DNA of 45,667 bases from Bacteroidales bacterium (GCA_017619655.1 JAFZRV010000015.1:1-45667), one strand, 5' to 3'; positions 34,944-44,130 are shown, counted from the stretch's first letter. The notes: a model not told the origin generated them from the sequence alone. Numbers and translations: made by a program.

Positions 34944-35978
34944 ATGAAAAAATCACTCTTCCTCCTGCTGTGCGCCGCCCTTATCCTGGGCTGCACCTCC
35001 CCCGAAAAGAAAGTACAGGACACCGAACCGCAACCCGAAAAAGTGGACGAAAACGGCCTGGCCTTCGCCGCCCTTTCCGTCATCAACATGCGGGAAGATC
35101 CCGAATACTCCGCCGAACTCGGCACCCAGGCCCTGATGGGCACGCCCGTCAAGGTGCACTACCACGACAACGGCTACTGGGTGAACATCGAGACCCCGGA
35201 CGGCTACAAGGCCTGGGTCAACGAGATGGCCATCGTGCCCATCGACCAGGCGCGCCTCGACACCTGGAAGACCACCCCGCGCCGCATCGTCACCAATTAT
35301 TATACCTTCTTCCTCGATGCACCGAAGCCCGACGCCAACCACGTGAGCGACGGTGTCTGGGGTGACATCGTGGAGTATGTGGGCACGACGGGCAAATACA
35401 CGGAAGTGGATCTCCCCACCGGCCAGCGTGCCTTCGTGCCGACCGCCGACGTGACGGACCTCCGCGCCTGGGTCGACAGCCGCCAGGCCGTCATCCCCGC
35501 CGACGCCCCGCAGCGCGACGTGGAGAAAGCCCGCCAGCTGATCCTCGAGACCGCCAGGACCTTCGTGGGCGTGCCCTACCTCTGGGCCGGCACCTCCATC
35601 AAGGGCGTGGACTGCAGCGGCTTCGCCAAGACCGTCTATTTCCTCAACGGCTACATGCTGCTCCGCAACGCGTCGCAACAGTACAAGACCGGCGAGCCGG
35701 TCGACGTCTCGGAGGGCCTGGACAATCTCCAGCCGGCCGACCTGGTGTTCTTCGGGCGCGAAGCCACGGAAGAAAAGCCCGAGCGCATCACGCACGTGGC
35801 CATTTACATGGGCGACGGCAAGATCATCCACTCGTCGCAGGTCGTGCGCATCAACAGCCTGATCGAGGGCGAACCGGACTACTACAGCCGCAAGCCCATC
35901 CGTGCCTGCCGCATCCTCGGCAACCAGGATTGCGACAAGGGCGTCGTCTCCATCAAAAACAGCAATATTTATTTCTAG
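34944..35978 (+). CDS. NlpC/P60 family murein-peptide endopeptidase, lipoprotein
   Basis: The 344-residue product has a lipoprotein signal (MKKSLFLLLCAALILGC, Cys17), two SH3-like segments (about 40-95 and 110-180), and a C-terminal NlpC/P60 cysteine peptidase domain. The catalytic Cys is in IKGVDCSGFAKTVY, with His in ITHVAIYMGDG and IIHSSQ. Family members of this layout cleave gamma-D-Glu-diamino acid bonds and release L-Ala-D-Glu. ATG 34944 is preferred to 34929 because it gives the signal peptide directly. The next gene, four bases on, is a dipeptide epimerase that acts on such a product, which supports the substrate. Confidence 0.9.
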   Translation: MKKSLFLLLCAALILGCTSPEKKVQDTEPQPEKVDENGLAFAALSVINMREDPEYSAELGTQALMGTPVKVHYHDNGYWVNIETPDGYKAWVNEMAIVPIDQARLDTWKTTPRRIVTNYYTFFLDAPKPDANHVSDGVWGDIVEYVGTTGKYTEVDLPTGQRAFVPTADVTDLRAWVDSRQAVIPADAPQRDVEKARQLILETARTFVGVPYLWAGTSIKGVDCSGFAKTVYFLNGYMLLRNASQQYKTGEPVDVSEGLDNLQPADLVFFGREATEEKPERITHVAIYMGDGKIIHSSQVVRINSLIEGEPDYYSRKPIRACRILGNQDCDKGVVSIKNSNIYF

Positions 35979-35982
35979 CAAT

Positions 35983-37155
35983 ATGAGCGATCGCAGAACA
36001 TTCCTCAAGACGGCAGGCCTGCTGACGGCCGGCGCCGCACTGTTCAACCCCGCCAACCTGTTCGCCAAGGCGGATGCCGCCAGGAAGAAATCGGGCAGCA
36101 AGAAACTGGAACTGGCCTGGGAAGACTTCCAGGGCATCATGAAGTTCACCTTCACCATCTCGGGCAGCTCCCGCACCACCACGCCCATCGTCATCACGCG
36201 CCTCAGCTGGGACGGCTATGAAGGCTACGGCGAAGCCGCCATGCCGCCGTACCTCGGCGAAACGCAGGCTTCCTGCCACGAGTTCTACAAGAAAGTGGTC
36301 GACAACGTGCTGCCGAAATTCGACAACCCGTTCGAAGTGGAGGCCATCATGGCCGCCGTCGACAAGCTGACGACCAACAACACGGCCGCCAAGGCGTCCA
36401 TCGACATCGCCCTGCACGACCTGATCGGCAACATCTTCGGCCAGCCGTGGTGGAAGATCTGGGGCTTCAACCCGAAAGACGCGCCGTACACCTGCTACAC
36501 CATCGGCTACGACGCTTCCGACGACATGGTCAACACCAAGATCACCGAAGCTTCCTGGAACAAGATCATCAAGGTGAAGCTCGGCATGAGCGAGGCGGAA
36601 GACAAGCGCATGATCAACCTGATCCGCGCCCGCGACAACCGCCCCATCGTGATCGATGCCAACCAGGGCTGGAAAGACAAGTACTACGCGCTCGATATGA
36701 TCAACTGGCTCGCCGAGCGCGGCGTGGAGATGATCGAGCAGCCGATGAGCAAGTACTGCCTCGACGAGACCGCCTGGATCACCGAGCGCAGCCCGCTGCC
36801 CATCATGGCCGACGAATCGTGCCAGCGCATCTATGACATCCCGCGCCTGAAGGGAGCCTTCCACGGCATCAACATCAAGCTGATGAAGTGCACCGGCCTC
36901 TGGGAAGCGCGCCAGATGATCACCCTCGCCGAGCAGAACCACATGAAGCTCATGGTGGGCTGCATGACCGAAACGTCCGTGGCCATCTCGGCCGCCGCCC
37001 AGATCTCCCCGAAGGTCATCTGGGCCGACCTCGACGGCAACTACCTCCTCGGCAACGACTGCTTCGACGGCATGAAGCTCGTCGACGGCCGCATCACCCT
37101 CGAAGACAAACCCGGCCTCGGCCTGACCAAGAAACCGGGCATCATCAGCATCTAA
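35983..37155 (+). CDS. Dipeptide (L-Ala-D/L-Glu) epimerase with Tat signal
   Basis: A 390-residue enolase-superfamily protein. The N-terminus, MSDRRTFLKTAGLLTAGAAL, is a twin-arginine signal (RRTFLK), so export as a folded protein is predicted. The catalytic domain has KVKLGM (Lys acid/base), VIDANQGW, MIEQPM and MADES as Mg ligands, and IKLMKC with the second Lys. Together with the preceding NlpC/P60 lipoprotein it would process murein peptides to L-Ala-L-Glu in the periplasm. Substrate specificity is inferred from family and context; a different dipeptide or acid-sugar substrate is possible. Confidence 0.85.
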   Translation: MSDRRTFLKTAGLLTAGAALFNPANLFAKADAARKKSGSKKLELAWEDFQGIMKFTFTISGSSRTTTPIVITRLSWDGYEGYGEAAMPPYLGETQASCHEFYKKVVDNVLPKFDNPFEVEAIMAAVDKLTTNNTAAKASIDIALHDLIGNIFGQPWWKIWGFNPKDAPYTCYTIGYDASDDMVNTKITEASWNKIIKVKLGMSEAEDKRMINLIRARDNRPIVIDANQGWKDKYYALDMINWLAERGVEMIEQPMSKYCLDETAWITERSPLPIMADESCQRIYDIPRLKGAFHGINIKLMKCTGLWEARQMITLAEQNHMKLMVGCMTETSVAISAAAQISPKVIWADLDGNYLLGNDCFDGMKLVDGRITLEDKPGLGLTKKPGIISI

Positions 37156-37166
37156 AAACCATCGAT

Positions 37167-37682
37167 ATGAAAAAGTTACTGTTTACCACCGTCCTTCTCC
37201 TGGCTGCCGCCTCGCTGTTCGCAGCCAAGCCTTTGAAAGTGAGCAAGGGCAGCCTCGACGTCCTGCGTCAGGATGCCACCGCTACCTGGACCATCGACCT
37301 GTCGAATGCGACCTTCGAAACGAAGCAGCCGTTTGAAACCTGGTGCGAGGGTGACTATCAGACCCGCGTGCAGAGCATGAACGACACCTTCTTCGCCTCC
37401 TTCAACAAATACAGCAAAGGCCTCAAGCTGGTCAACGAGGGAGAAGCTCCGTATAAACTGACCTTCAAAGTATCCAATTTTGACCGCAAGCAGGGTCCCG
37501 GCATGTGGGGCAGCATGTTCATCCGCGTCTTCGGCGTCATCGAAATCGAGGACTGCGCCACTGGCGAGACCGTCTGCGAGATTGAAGTGAACGGTGTCAA
37601 GGGCGATACCGACTTCGTGGAGAACGACCGCTTCCCCAAGACCATGGACTGGCTCTGCCGCGATATCTTCAAGATGAAATAA
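37167..37682 (+). CDS. Secreted protein of unknown function
   Basis: The 171-residue product has a signal peptide (MKKLLFTTVLLLAAASLFA) and a mature beta-rich domain with VSKGSLDVLRQDATATWTID, YKLTFKVSNFDRKQGPG and FIRVFGVIEIEDCATGETV. I recognise no catalytic motif. Its two cysteines that flank a turn (DCATGETVC) might form a disulfide. It follows the epimerase gene after 11 bases, so it probably belongs to the same operon. It ends before two terminator hairpins. A binding or accessory role for murein peptides is only a guess. Confidence 0.7.
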   Translation: MKKLLFTTVLLLAAASLFAAKPLKVSKGSLDVLRQDATATWTIDLSNATFETKQPFETWCEGDYQTRVQSMNDTFFASFNKYSKGLKLVNEGEAPYKLTFKVSNFDRKQGPGMWGSMFIRVFGVIEIEDCATGETVCEIEVNGVKGDTDFVENDRFPKTMDWLCRDIFKMK

Positions 37683-37685
37683 AGA

Positions 37686-37772
37686 TTCCGTCCACGTTTT
37701 GAGGCTAAAACGTGGACGGAAGATCGTTTTTTGAGGTTCCGTCCACGAAAACGGCTGTTTTTGTGGACGGAA
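37686..37772. terminator. Two tandem hairpins (TTCCGTCCAC family) between convergent genes
   Basis: The first, 37686-37700 with 37707-37721, is a perfect 15-bp stem with loop GAGGCT and is followed by T6. The second, 37737-37751 with 37758-37772, is a 15-bp stem with one G-T pair and loop CGGCTG. Both use TTCCGTCCAC/GTGGACGGAA. They separate the murein-peptide operon from the efflux operon and would terminate both. Related hairpins occur at 44131-44165 and 45118-45160. Confidence 0.85.
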
Positions 37773-37778
37773 TTCTAT

Positions 37779-39167
37779 TTACTCGCCGGATGCGGAACCG
37801 CCGAGGGCGATATAGAGCGCGACGACGCCGAGGACGCCTTCATACAGGTTCATCGCCTCGTTGAGCTGGGCGCCGAGGAGCGACTCCTGGGCGGTGAGCA
37901 CTTCGAGGTAGCTCGCCTTGCCGTTGTCCATCAGCTCGTGGGTGCCCCGATACGCTTCTTGCAGCACCTCCACCTGGCGGTGGTAATAGTCATGCTTCTC
38001 GCGGGCGGCCTGACAGTCGGCCAACGCCTCGTTGACCTCGTTGCCGGCATTGATGACGGTCTGCACGTACTTCTGCTGCAGGTCTTCCTCGCTCAGTTCA
38101 GCCATCTTCTTGTTGGCTTTCAGCTGGCCGCGGGCGAAGACAGGCTGCAGGAGCGAAAGCGAAGCGTTCAGCAGCAGCGCGCCGGGATTCACGATCATGG
38201 CGCCGTTGGTGTTGGTCCATCCCAGGAGGCCCGACAGCGAGAGGTTCGGATAAAAGGCCTGGCGGGCTGCCTGCGTATTGTAGAAGGCCTCCGCCATCGC
38301 GTAGTCCGCGAGACGGATGTCGGGACGGTACTGCAGCAATTCGGCGGGCACGCCGACGCTGATGCGTTCCGGCAGCTCATAATTCCCCCATCCGCTGCGC
38401 GCAATGTGCTGCGGCGTGACGGCCAGGATCCGGCAGATGGCATTCTCCACGCTCTGGATGAGGCGTCGCGTATCCACGATCTGCGCCTTCACGTTGAGGC
38501 AGGAAGCCTCCAGCTGGTTGACCGCGGTGGAGAAGGTCTTTCCGTTCTCCCACAGCGCTTTCTGTGTCTCCAGCGAAGCGTCCCAGAGACTGTCCGTTTC
38601 GAGGAGGATCTCCAGCTCGCGATCCAGGATCTGCAGCATGAAATACTGCTGGGCGACCGTGCTGACGAGGTTGGTCCGCACGCTCTCTTCCTGCATCCGG
38701 GCCTGCATGAGCACGGCTTCGGACTTGCGCTTCTTGGTGGTGTTGGTACCGAAGAGGCCGGGGTCCCAGGAAAGCTGCAGCGGAAGGCTATAGGTCCAGG
38801 ATGCGGCACTTTGGTTGAAACTGCCCACGTTGCCCGATGGAGCGACGGCGAGGGACGGCAGCCAGGCCAGGCGCGAAGCCTTGAGCGCTTCTTCAGACTG
38901 GGCCACCGCAATGCGGGCCGTGTTCAGGTTCGTATTCTGTTCCAGCGCTTTCTCGATCAGATCCTGCAGCACAGGGTCCGTGAAGAACTCGCGCCAGGAA
39001 AGCTGGGCCATGGAGCCGCTCTCGTCCACGCGCACATCCGTGCCGAAGGCGTCGGCGGGCGCCGTGCCGGCCGACTCGTATTTGTTGTAAATGCCGCAGC
39101 TGACGAGCGTCAGCCCCAGAGCGGCAACTGCCAATATATGCTTGTAATTCATCATCTTCCTTGTCAT
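37779..39167 (-). CDS. Outer-membrane efflux lipoprotein (TolC/NodT type)
   Basis: The outer-membrane channel of a tripartite pump. The 462-residue protein has a lipoprotein signal with LVSCG (Cys24), two OEP repeats at about 55-250 and 270-455 (long helices and short barrel strands, for example EKALEQNTNLNTARIAVAQSEE), and a NodT-like layout. It starts MTRKMMNYKHIL; the later ATG at MNYK is equally possible. Its start overlaps the RND gene end by four bases (ATGA), so it is the last gene of the adaptor-pump-channel operon. Confidence 0.93.
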   Translation of the reverse strand: MTRKMMNYKHILAVAALGLTLVSCGIYNKYESAGTAPADAFGTDVRVDESGSMAQLSWREFFTDPVLQDLIEKALEQNTNLNTARIAVAQSEEALKASRLAWLPSLAVAPSGNVGSFNQSAASWTYSLPLQLSWDPGLFGTNTTKKRKSEAVLMQARMQEESVRTNLVSTVAQQYFMLQILDRELEILLETDSLWDASLETQKALWENGKTFSTAVNQLEASCLNVKAQIVDTRRLIQSVENAICRILAVTPQHIARSGWGNYELPERISVGVPAELLQYRPDIRLADYAMAEAFYNTQAARQAFYPNLSLSGLLGWTNTNGAMIVNPGALLLNASLSLLQPVFARGQLKANKKMAELSEEDLQQKYVQTVINAGNEVNEALADCQAAREKHDYYHRQVEVLQEAYRGTHELMDNGKASYLEVLTAQESLLGAQLNEAMNLYEGVLGVVALYIALGGSASGE

Positions 39168-42100
39168 TTCTCAGTCACAGTTTCTACTTCCGCCTCCTCC
39201 GCCTCTTCTTTGCCCTGGAAGCGCTCATGCAGCTTCTGGAAAAGCATGAAGAAGACAGGGGTGACGAAGAGCAGGGCGATCGTGCCCACGGCCATGCCCG
39301 CCGCCACGCCGACAGCCAGCACCCGGTTGCCGTTGGCACCGGCGCCGCCGGCGATGATGAGCGGAATCATACCCGCGATCATCGTGACGACCGTCATCAG
39401 GATCGGACGCAGACGTTCCTCGCAGGCAGCCAGGGCGGCGTCGCGGATGGACAGGCCCTGATGCCGGCGCTCGGTAGCGAACTCGGTGATGAGGATGGCC
39501 GTCTTGGCCAGCAGGCCGATCAGCATGATCACACCGGTCTGCAGGTAGATATTGTTCTCCATACCCGAGACGCCGAAGCGGGAGATCAGGTAGACGGTGC
39601 CGAAGCTGCCCATCAGGCCGAACGGAACCGAGAACAGCACGGCCAGCGGCGTAAACCACGAGTTATAGAGCGAAGCGAGGATCAGGTAGATCAGGATGAC
39701 GCAGACCAGATAGATCATCGCGGTGGCATTGCTGCCGGTGGCTTCCTCCAGTTCGCGCGACATACCGCCGTATTCATAGGTGTATCCGCGCGGCATTTCC
39801 TGCTTGAACACCTCGGCGATGGCCTTGTGGGCATCACCTTCCGAATAGCCGCTTGCGGCCATCACGGCGCAGGTAATGCTCTGGTAGAGGTTGAAATGTT
39901 CCTCGGACGAGGAACCGACTATTTCTTTCAGCGTGACGAACTCCGAAAGCGGGGCCATCCTGCCGCCGCCCACCTTCACGAAGATGTTGTTGAGCGACGA
40001 GGGGTCGAGGCGATACTCGGGCGATGCGCTGGCCATGATGCGGTACACCTTGCCGAACTGGTTGAAGTTGCCCACATACGCGCCGCCGCAATACGCACCC
40101 AGCGTCTTCAGGACAGCGGCCGGCGAAACGCCGGCGCGGTCGCACTGCGTCGCGTCGACATCGACCTGGTATTTCGGGAAGCGCTCCGAATAGGTGCTTG
40201 CCGCCATCATGATCTCGGGACGCTGGTTCAGCTTCGCGAGGAATTTCGTGACTTCGGCGTTGACTTCCGACATCGGACGGTCGTTCATGTCCTCCACGAT
40301 CAGGTTGACGCTGTTGCTGCTGCCGTAACCCGGCACCTGCGGCATCTGGAACGGGATGACCACGGCATTCTTGATATCTTCGCAACTGGCCGCGAAACGC
40401 GTGTAGACGGACGTGACGTTATGCTTCGCGCCCGGGCGTTCGTCCCAGTTCTTGAGGCGGATGATGAGCGTGCCGTAGCTGCTGCCGCCCCGTCCCACCA
40501 TCATGCCGTAGCCGCTGACCATGGCGTAGCTCTCCAGTTCCGGGATCTGCTTGATCTTCGTTTCCACGCGGTTCATGATCTCCTGCGTCTCATAGAGCGT
40601 GCTTCCCTCGGGGGCACGCACCTCGGCGAAGAAGACACCCTGGTCTTCCTGCGGCACGAGTCCGCCCGGCAGGTTCTTCATGAAGAAGACCATCAGCACG
40701 GCCGTGGCTGCCAGCAGGATCCAGGAGACGGCCGGACGGCCGAGATACCTGGTGATGGATTTCTTGTACTTGCCCAGAATGGCGTTATACGAAGCGGTAT
40801 ACGCCTTCTTGACATAATAGTTGATGCTCTTGCGTTCGCTCTTCTCCTCGGACTGGCGCAGCATGATGGCGCAGAGCGCGGGGCAGAGCGTCAGGGCGGA
40901 GATGCACGACAGACCCACGGACGAGGCCAGCGTCACGCCGAACTGCAGGAAGAAGCTGCCCGACGTACCCGGCATGAACGCCACGGGGATGAACACGGCC
41001 ATGAAGACCAGCGTACAGGAGATGACGGCCGTCGTCACTTCGCTCATGGCTTCGCGCGTCGCCTTCCGGGCGTCGTGCTCGCCGGCCTCCATCTTGCCCA
41101 TGACGGCTTCGACGACGACGATCGCGTCGTCGACCACCGTGCCGATGGCCAGCACCAGCGCGAACAAGGTCAGGATGTTGAGCGAGAAGCCCGCCAGCGA
41201 GACGATGGCGAAGGTGCCCAGCAGCGACACGCAGATGCTGATGGACGGGATGATCGTCGCCTTGAAATTCTGAAGGAAGAAGTAGACCACCAGGATGACG
41301 AGGATGATGGCGATGATGAGCGTCTCCACCACGTTATGGATGGCCGCGAAGAGGAAGTCGTCGGAGGTCTGCAGGATCTCGAACTTCAGGCCCGCAGGCA
41401 TCGTGGACTCCAGTTCTTCGTAGAGGTCATTGATCCGGGCGTTCACTTCGGTGGCGTTGGCGCCCGGCGCCTGGAACACCATATAGATGGTACCCGGCGC
41501 ACCGTCGATGCTCGACATGAAGTTGTAGCTCACGGCACCGATCTCCACGTCCGCCACGTCGCTCAGACGCAGCAGATGGCCGCTGTCGCTCGACCGCAGG
41601 ACGATTTCATTGAACTCTTCGACGGTCTGCAGCGTACCCTTGTATTCCATCGTATACTGGTAGGCGTTCTCCGACTGCTCGCCGAGCGAACCCGTCGAGG
41701 TGACGAAGCTCTGGCCGCCGATGGCCGCGAACACGTCGTTCGGATCCAGCCCGTACTGCGCCATCACGTCGGGCTTCAGCCAGATGCGCAGCGCGTAGGT
41801 GTTACCCAGCACCAGCACGTCGCCCACGCCGGTGATACGCATCAGTTTCGGGCGGACATTGATGTCGATGTAGTTGGAAATGAAGCCGGCGTCATACTTG
41901 CCGTCGACGCTCTTCAGCGATCCGACGTGCAGGATGTTGCTCTGCTGCTTCTGCACCTGCACGCCCACCTGATTCACTTCGGCCGGCAGCAGCGCGGTGG
42001 CGCGGCTGACACGGTTCTGCACGTTCACGGCGGCGATGTCCGGGTCGACATCCTGTTCGAAGTAGACCTGGATCGAAACGTCGCCGGTCGACGCGGCGCT

Positions 42101-42343
42101 GGCCGTGATGTAGGTCATGCCCGGCACGCCGTTGATGTTCTCTTCCAGCGGACGGACCACCGACTTCATGATGGTATTGGCGTCGGCGCCCGTATAGCTC
42201 GTCGAGACGCGCACCGTGGGCGGCGCTATGCTGGGGTACTGCTCGACGGGCAGCCCCACGATGGCGATGAACCCCACCAGCGCGATGACGATGGAGATGG
42301 CGCACGCCAACACATATCTCTTGATAAAAATATTGCCTTTCAT
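39164..42343 (-). CDS. RND multidrug efflux pump (HAE1/AcrB type)
   Basis: The 1059-residue inner-membrane pump has the twelve-segment RND fold with two large periplasmic loops. The start, MKGNIFIKRYVLACAISIVI, shows TM1. The proton-relay aspartates are in TM4 (AIGTVVDDAIVVVEAV, about 400-415), and the second half mirrors the first (ILASLYNSWFTPLAVLFSVP, LIGLLAKTAILITEFA). It would expel hydrophobic compounds using proton motive force; the substrate is unknown. It lies 11 bases after the adaptor gene and overlaps the channel gene by four. Confidence 0.96.
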   Translation of the reverse strand: MKGNIFIKRYVLACAISIVIALVGFIAIVGLPVEQYPSIAPPTVRVSTSYTGADANTIMKSVVRPLEENINGVPGMTYITASAASTGDVSIQVYFEQDVDPDIAAVNVQNRVSRATALLPAEVNQVGVQVQKQQSNILHVGSLKSVDGKYDAGFISNYIDINVRPKLMRITGVGDVLVLGNTYALRIWLKPDVMAQYGLDPNDVFAAIGGQSFVTSTGSLGEQSENAYQYTMEYKGTLQTVEEFNEIVLRSSDSGHLLRLSDVADVEIGAVSYNFMSSIDGAPGTIYMVFQAPGANATEVNARINDLYEELESTMPAGLKFEILQTSDDFLFAAIHNVVETLIIAIILVILVVYFFLQNFKATIIPSISICVSLLGTFAIVSLAGFSLNILTLFALVLAIGTVVDDAIVVVEAVMGKMEAGEHDARKATREAMSEVTTAVISCTLVFMAVFIPVAFMPGTSGSFFLQFGVTLASSVGLSCISALTLCPALCAIMLRQSEEKSERKSINYYVKKAYTASYNAILGKYKKSITRYLGRPAVSWILLAATAVLMVFFMKNLPGGLVPQEDQGVFFAEVRAPEGSTLYETQEIMNRVETKIKQIPELESYAMVSGYGMMVGRGGSSYGTLIIRLKNWDERPGAKHNVTSVYTRFAASCEDIKNAVVIPFQMPQVPGYGSSNSVNLIVEDMNDRPMSEVNAEVTKFLAKLNQRPEIMMAASTYSERFPKYQVDVDATQCDRAGVSPAAVLKTLGAYCGGAYVGNFNQFGKVYRIMASASPEYRLDPSSLNNIFVKVGGGRMAPLSEFVTLKEIVGSSSEEHFNLYQSITCAVMAASGYSEGDAHKAIAEVFKQEMPRGYTYEYGGMSRELEEATGSNATAMIYLVCVILIYLILASLYNSWFTPLAVLFSVPFGLMGSFGTVYLISRFGVSGMENNIYLQTGVIMLIGLLAKTAILITEFATERRHQGLSIRDAALAACEERLRPILMTVVTMIAGMIPLIIAGGAGANGNRVLAVGVAAGMAVGTIALLFVTPVFFMLFQKLHERFQGKEEAEEAEVETVTEK

Positions 42344-42354
42344 CGTTGCTGCTG

Positions 42355-43455
42355 TCAGAAGATTACACGCTGGCCTTCCGTCACGTTGTTGGCCCCGACG
42401 GTCACGATCTTGTCGCCCGGTTCGAGACCCGAGGTGACGATGATGTCCTGACCGCTGGAGAAGGACTCCGTCGTCACGGTAACGGCCGTAGCGGTGCCGT
42501 CAGGCTGCACTTTATAGACCAGCGAGCGGTCCTGCAGGCGCACGACGGCGACCTGCGGGATGACGATCACATCCTTCGTGTCAAGCGGGAGAATGATGGT
42601 GCCCTGGATGCCGCTGTAGAGGATGCCTTCCGGGTTGGGGAAAGTGGCCTTGCAGGCGATGGTACCCGTAGTGGCGTTCACGATGCCGGCAGCCCGGGTG
42701 ATGCGTCCCTTGTGCGCGTATTCCGTACCGTTTTTCATCAGGAAGGTGACATCCGGCAGGTAATCCAGCACATCTTTCATCTTCCGTTCGGATCCACTGG
42801 AATAGGCTTCTTCCAGCACCGATTCCGAGATAGAGAACTGGGCGTCCATCAAATCGTTGCGGCTGACGACGGTCAGGCGGACACCCGGACTCACCTGGTC
42901 GCCCGGAGAGACCGGAACTTCGCCGATGACACCGGTCACGGGCGACGTGATGGTGCAGAAGCCCAGGTTCACCTTGGACCGGCTGACCGCCGCCTGCGCC
43001 TGGCTCACGGCCGCCTGCGCCTGCTTATAGCTGTTCTCCGAATTGTCCAGCATATAGCGGCTCACGATATTCTTCTCATACAGGTTCCTGTTGGACTCGT
43101 ACTCCAGTTTCGCACTGCTTTCCCGGGCGATGGCCGCCTCCAGGTTTGCCTGCGCGGCCTCCAGGTCCAGCTGGGCGTTCCGGGAGTCGATGACGAACAG
43201 CACCGTGCCCTTTTTCACCTGCTGGCCTTCGACGACGTCGATTCTCATCAGCTGTCCGCTCACCTGAGGTGAAATGTTCACTTCATCCTTTCCTTTCAGT
43301 TTCGCACTGAATTTAACGGGCACCACGATGTCCTGTTTCTCGATCGTGAGCGTCTCGAAAGAGGTCGGCACCACCTTGGGCGCTTCTTTTCCGCAAGAGA
43401 CCAGCACGGCCATGACGCCGAGCAGGATCCCCCATTTCATTCTACGTCTGTTCAT
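42355..43455 (-). CDS. RND efflux periplasmic adaptor, lipoprotein
   Basis: The 366-residue membrane-fusion protein has a lipoprotein signal (LLGVMAVLVSCGK, Cys21), a lipoyl half-motif (VSGQLMRIDVVEGQQVKKGTVLFVID), a helical hairpin (about 95-165, ESSAKLEYESNRNLYEKNIVS), the second lipoyl half (TITSPVTGVIGEVPVSPGDQV) and a beta-barrel domain. It links pump and channel. It is the first gene of the operon and has its own promoter box at 43491-43498. No regulator gene is adjacent apart from a divergent unknown gene. Confidence 0.94.
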   Translation of the reverse strand: MNRRRMKWGILLGVMAVLVSCGKEAPKVVPTSFETLTIEKQDIVVPVKFSAKLKGKDEVNISPQVSGQLMRIDVVEGQQVKKGTVLFVIDSRNAQLDLEAAQANLEAAIARESSAKLEYESNRNLYEKNIVSRYMLDNSENSYKQAQAAVSQAQAAVSRSKVNLGFCTITSPVTGVIGEVPVSPGDQVSPGVRLTVVSRNDLMDAQFSISESVLEEAYSSGSERKMKDVLDYLPDVTFLMKNGTEYAHKGRITRAAGIVNATTGTIACKATFPNPEGILYSGIQGTIILPLDTKDVIVIPQVAVVRLQDRSLVYKVQPDGTATAVTVTTESFSSGQDIIVTSGLEPGDKIVTVGANNVTEGQRVIF

Positions 43456-43490
43456 ATTCTCGTATCTGTTTGTATTCTTGGATTAAGCCG

Positions 43491-43498
43491 CAAATTTA
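43491..43498 (-). promoter_or_regulatory. TAnnTTTG promoter of the efflux operon
   Basis: Minus-strand TAAATTTG is an exact match, 35 bases before the adaptor ATG. The divergent promoter box at 43512-43519 is only 13 bp away, so the two could share control. Confidence 0.6.
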
Positions 43499-43511
43499 AG
43501 AATAAATTGCC

Positions 43512-43519
43512 TATCTTTG
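43512..43519 (+). promoter_or_regulatory. TAnnTTTG promoter of the 151-aa protein gene
   Basis: TATCTTTG is an exact match. It gives a leader of about 145 bases before ATG 43671, much longer than elsewhere in the window, and that leader is strongly folded. Confidence 0.6.
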
Positions 43520-43566
43520 CCCCATCAAAGCGATATCCATGCGCACCTGACGGGTTAAATTCCATC

Positions 43567-43668
43567 TACACAACATTTCCAGCCGGACGAAAGTCCTTCC
43601 ACAGGGATTACTGTGCCCTGTCGGCGCGGACCGGGAAGCCGGCGAATCGTTCATTCAAATGTTGTGTA
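43567..43668 (+). promoter_or_regulatory. Folded 5' leader that pairs with the translation start region
   Basis: A perfect 12-bp helix pairs 43567-43578 with 43657-43668. Inside it are three hairpins: GGAC-GAAA-GTCC (43585-43596, a GNRA tetraloop), CACAG/CTGTG (43600-43604 with 43611-43615) and CCGG-GAAG-CCGG (43631-43642). The right arm contains one possible ATG (43659) and ends two bases before the second (43671). GCCGG 43582-43586 can alternatively pair with CCGGC 43639-43643. This resembles a cis-acting RNA switch, but it matches no family I know. Confidence 0.5.
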
Positions 43669-43670
43669 TT

Positions 43671-44126
43671 ATGGAAAAAAGAACACGTCAACTCGTAGCC
43701 TGGACCCGTCACGGCCAGATCCGCATGGTTCCATCCCTGATCGATGAACTGGCCAGGCCCTACCTCACCGAAATCGAAGCGCTGAAAGACAACTACTCCT
43801 TCCAGAAGGACGAGATCGACAGGATCCTTCGCCTCAGCCGGGCCTACGAGAACTATGGCACGCTGCTCCTGCAATGCGGACACCGCTCCGAAGCGTTTCC
43901 TGTTTTCGTAGAAGCAGCCCGCGTCTGCCTTCGCTGCACGACGGGCTACTGGGAAAACGTAGACGACGAGCGCTACATCCTCTGCCGACCGCTCCGCACG
44001 CGATTCTATACGGTCTACGATCGTTGCAAGCACCTGCTCCGCCAGTATCCCGAGATGAAACTCATGGAATTCAAAGCCTACCTGGACGCCGACTACAAAA
44101 CCGTCACCCAAGGCTTCGGCTTCTAA
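43671..44126 (+). CDS. Protein of unknown function, helical, repeat-like
   Basis: From ATG 43671 the product has 151 residues (155 if the earlier ATG 43659 is used). It is mostly helical: IDELARPYLTEIEALKDNY, FQKDEIDRILRLSRAYENYG, then LLLQCGHRSEAFPVFVEAARVCL, a TPR-like helix pair. No signal peptide, membrane segment or catalytic motif is seen. It is divergent from the efflux operon and follows a long folded leader. The start MEKRTRQLVAWTRHG is preferred because ATG 43659 is buried in the leader helix, but this is not settled. Regulatory and adaptor roles are both possible. Confidence 0.65.
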   Translation: MEKRTRQLVAWTRHGQIRMVPSLIDELARPYLTEIEALKDNYSFQKDEIDRILRLSRAYENYGTLLLQCGHRSEAFPVFVEAARVCLRCTTGYWENVDDERYILCRPLRTRFYTVYDRCKHLLRQYPEMKLMEFKAYLDADYKTVTQGFGF

Positions 44127-44130
44127 AGCC

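Noticed and set aside
39161-42451. A 1096-codon plus-strand frame opposite the RND pump
   Set aside because: Antisense shadow rich in His, Asp and Arg. The minus-strand pump is unambiguous.
43546-43600. Hammerhead ribozyme core in the folded leader (CTGACGG ... CGAAA)
   Set aside because: The required CUGANGA box is not satisfied, and GACGAAAGTC is better explained as a GNRA-capped hairpin.
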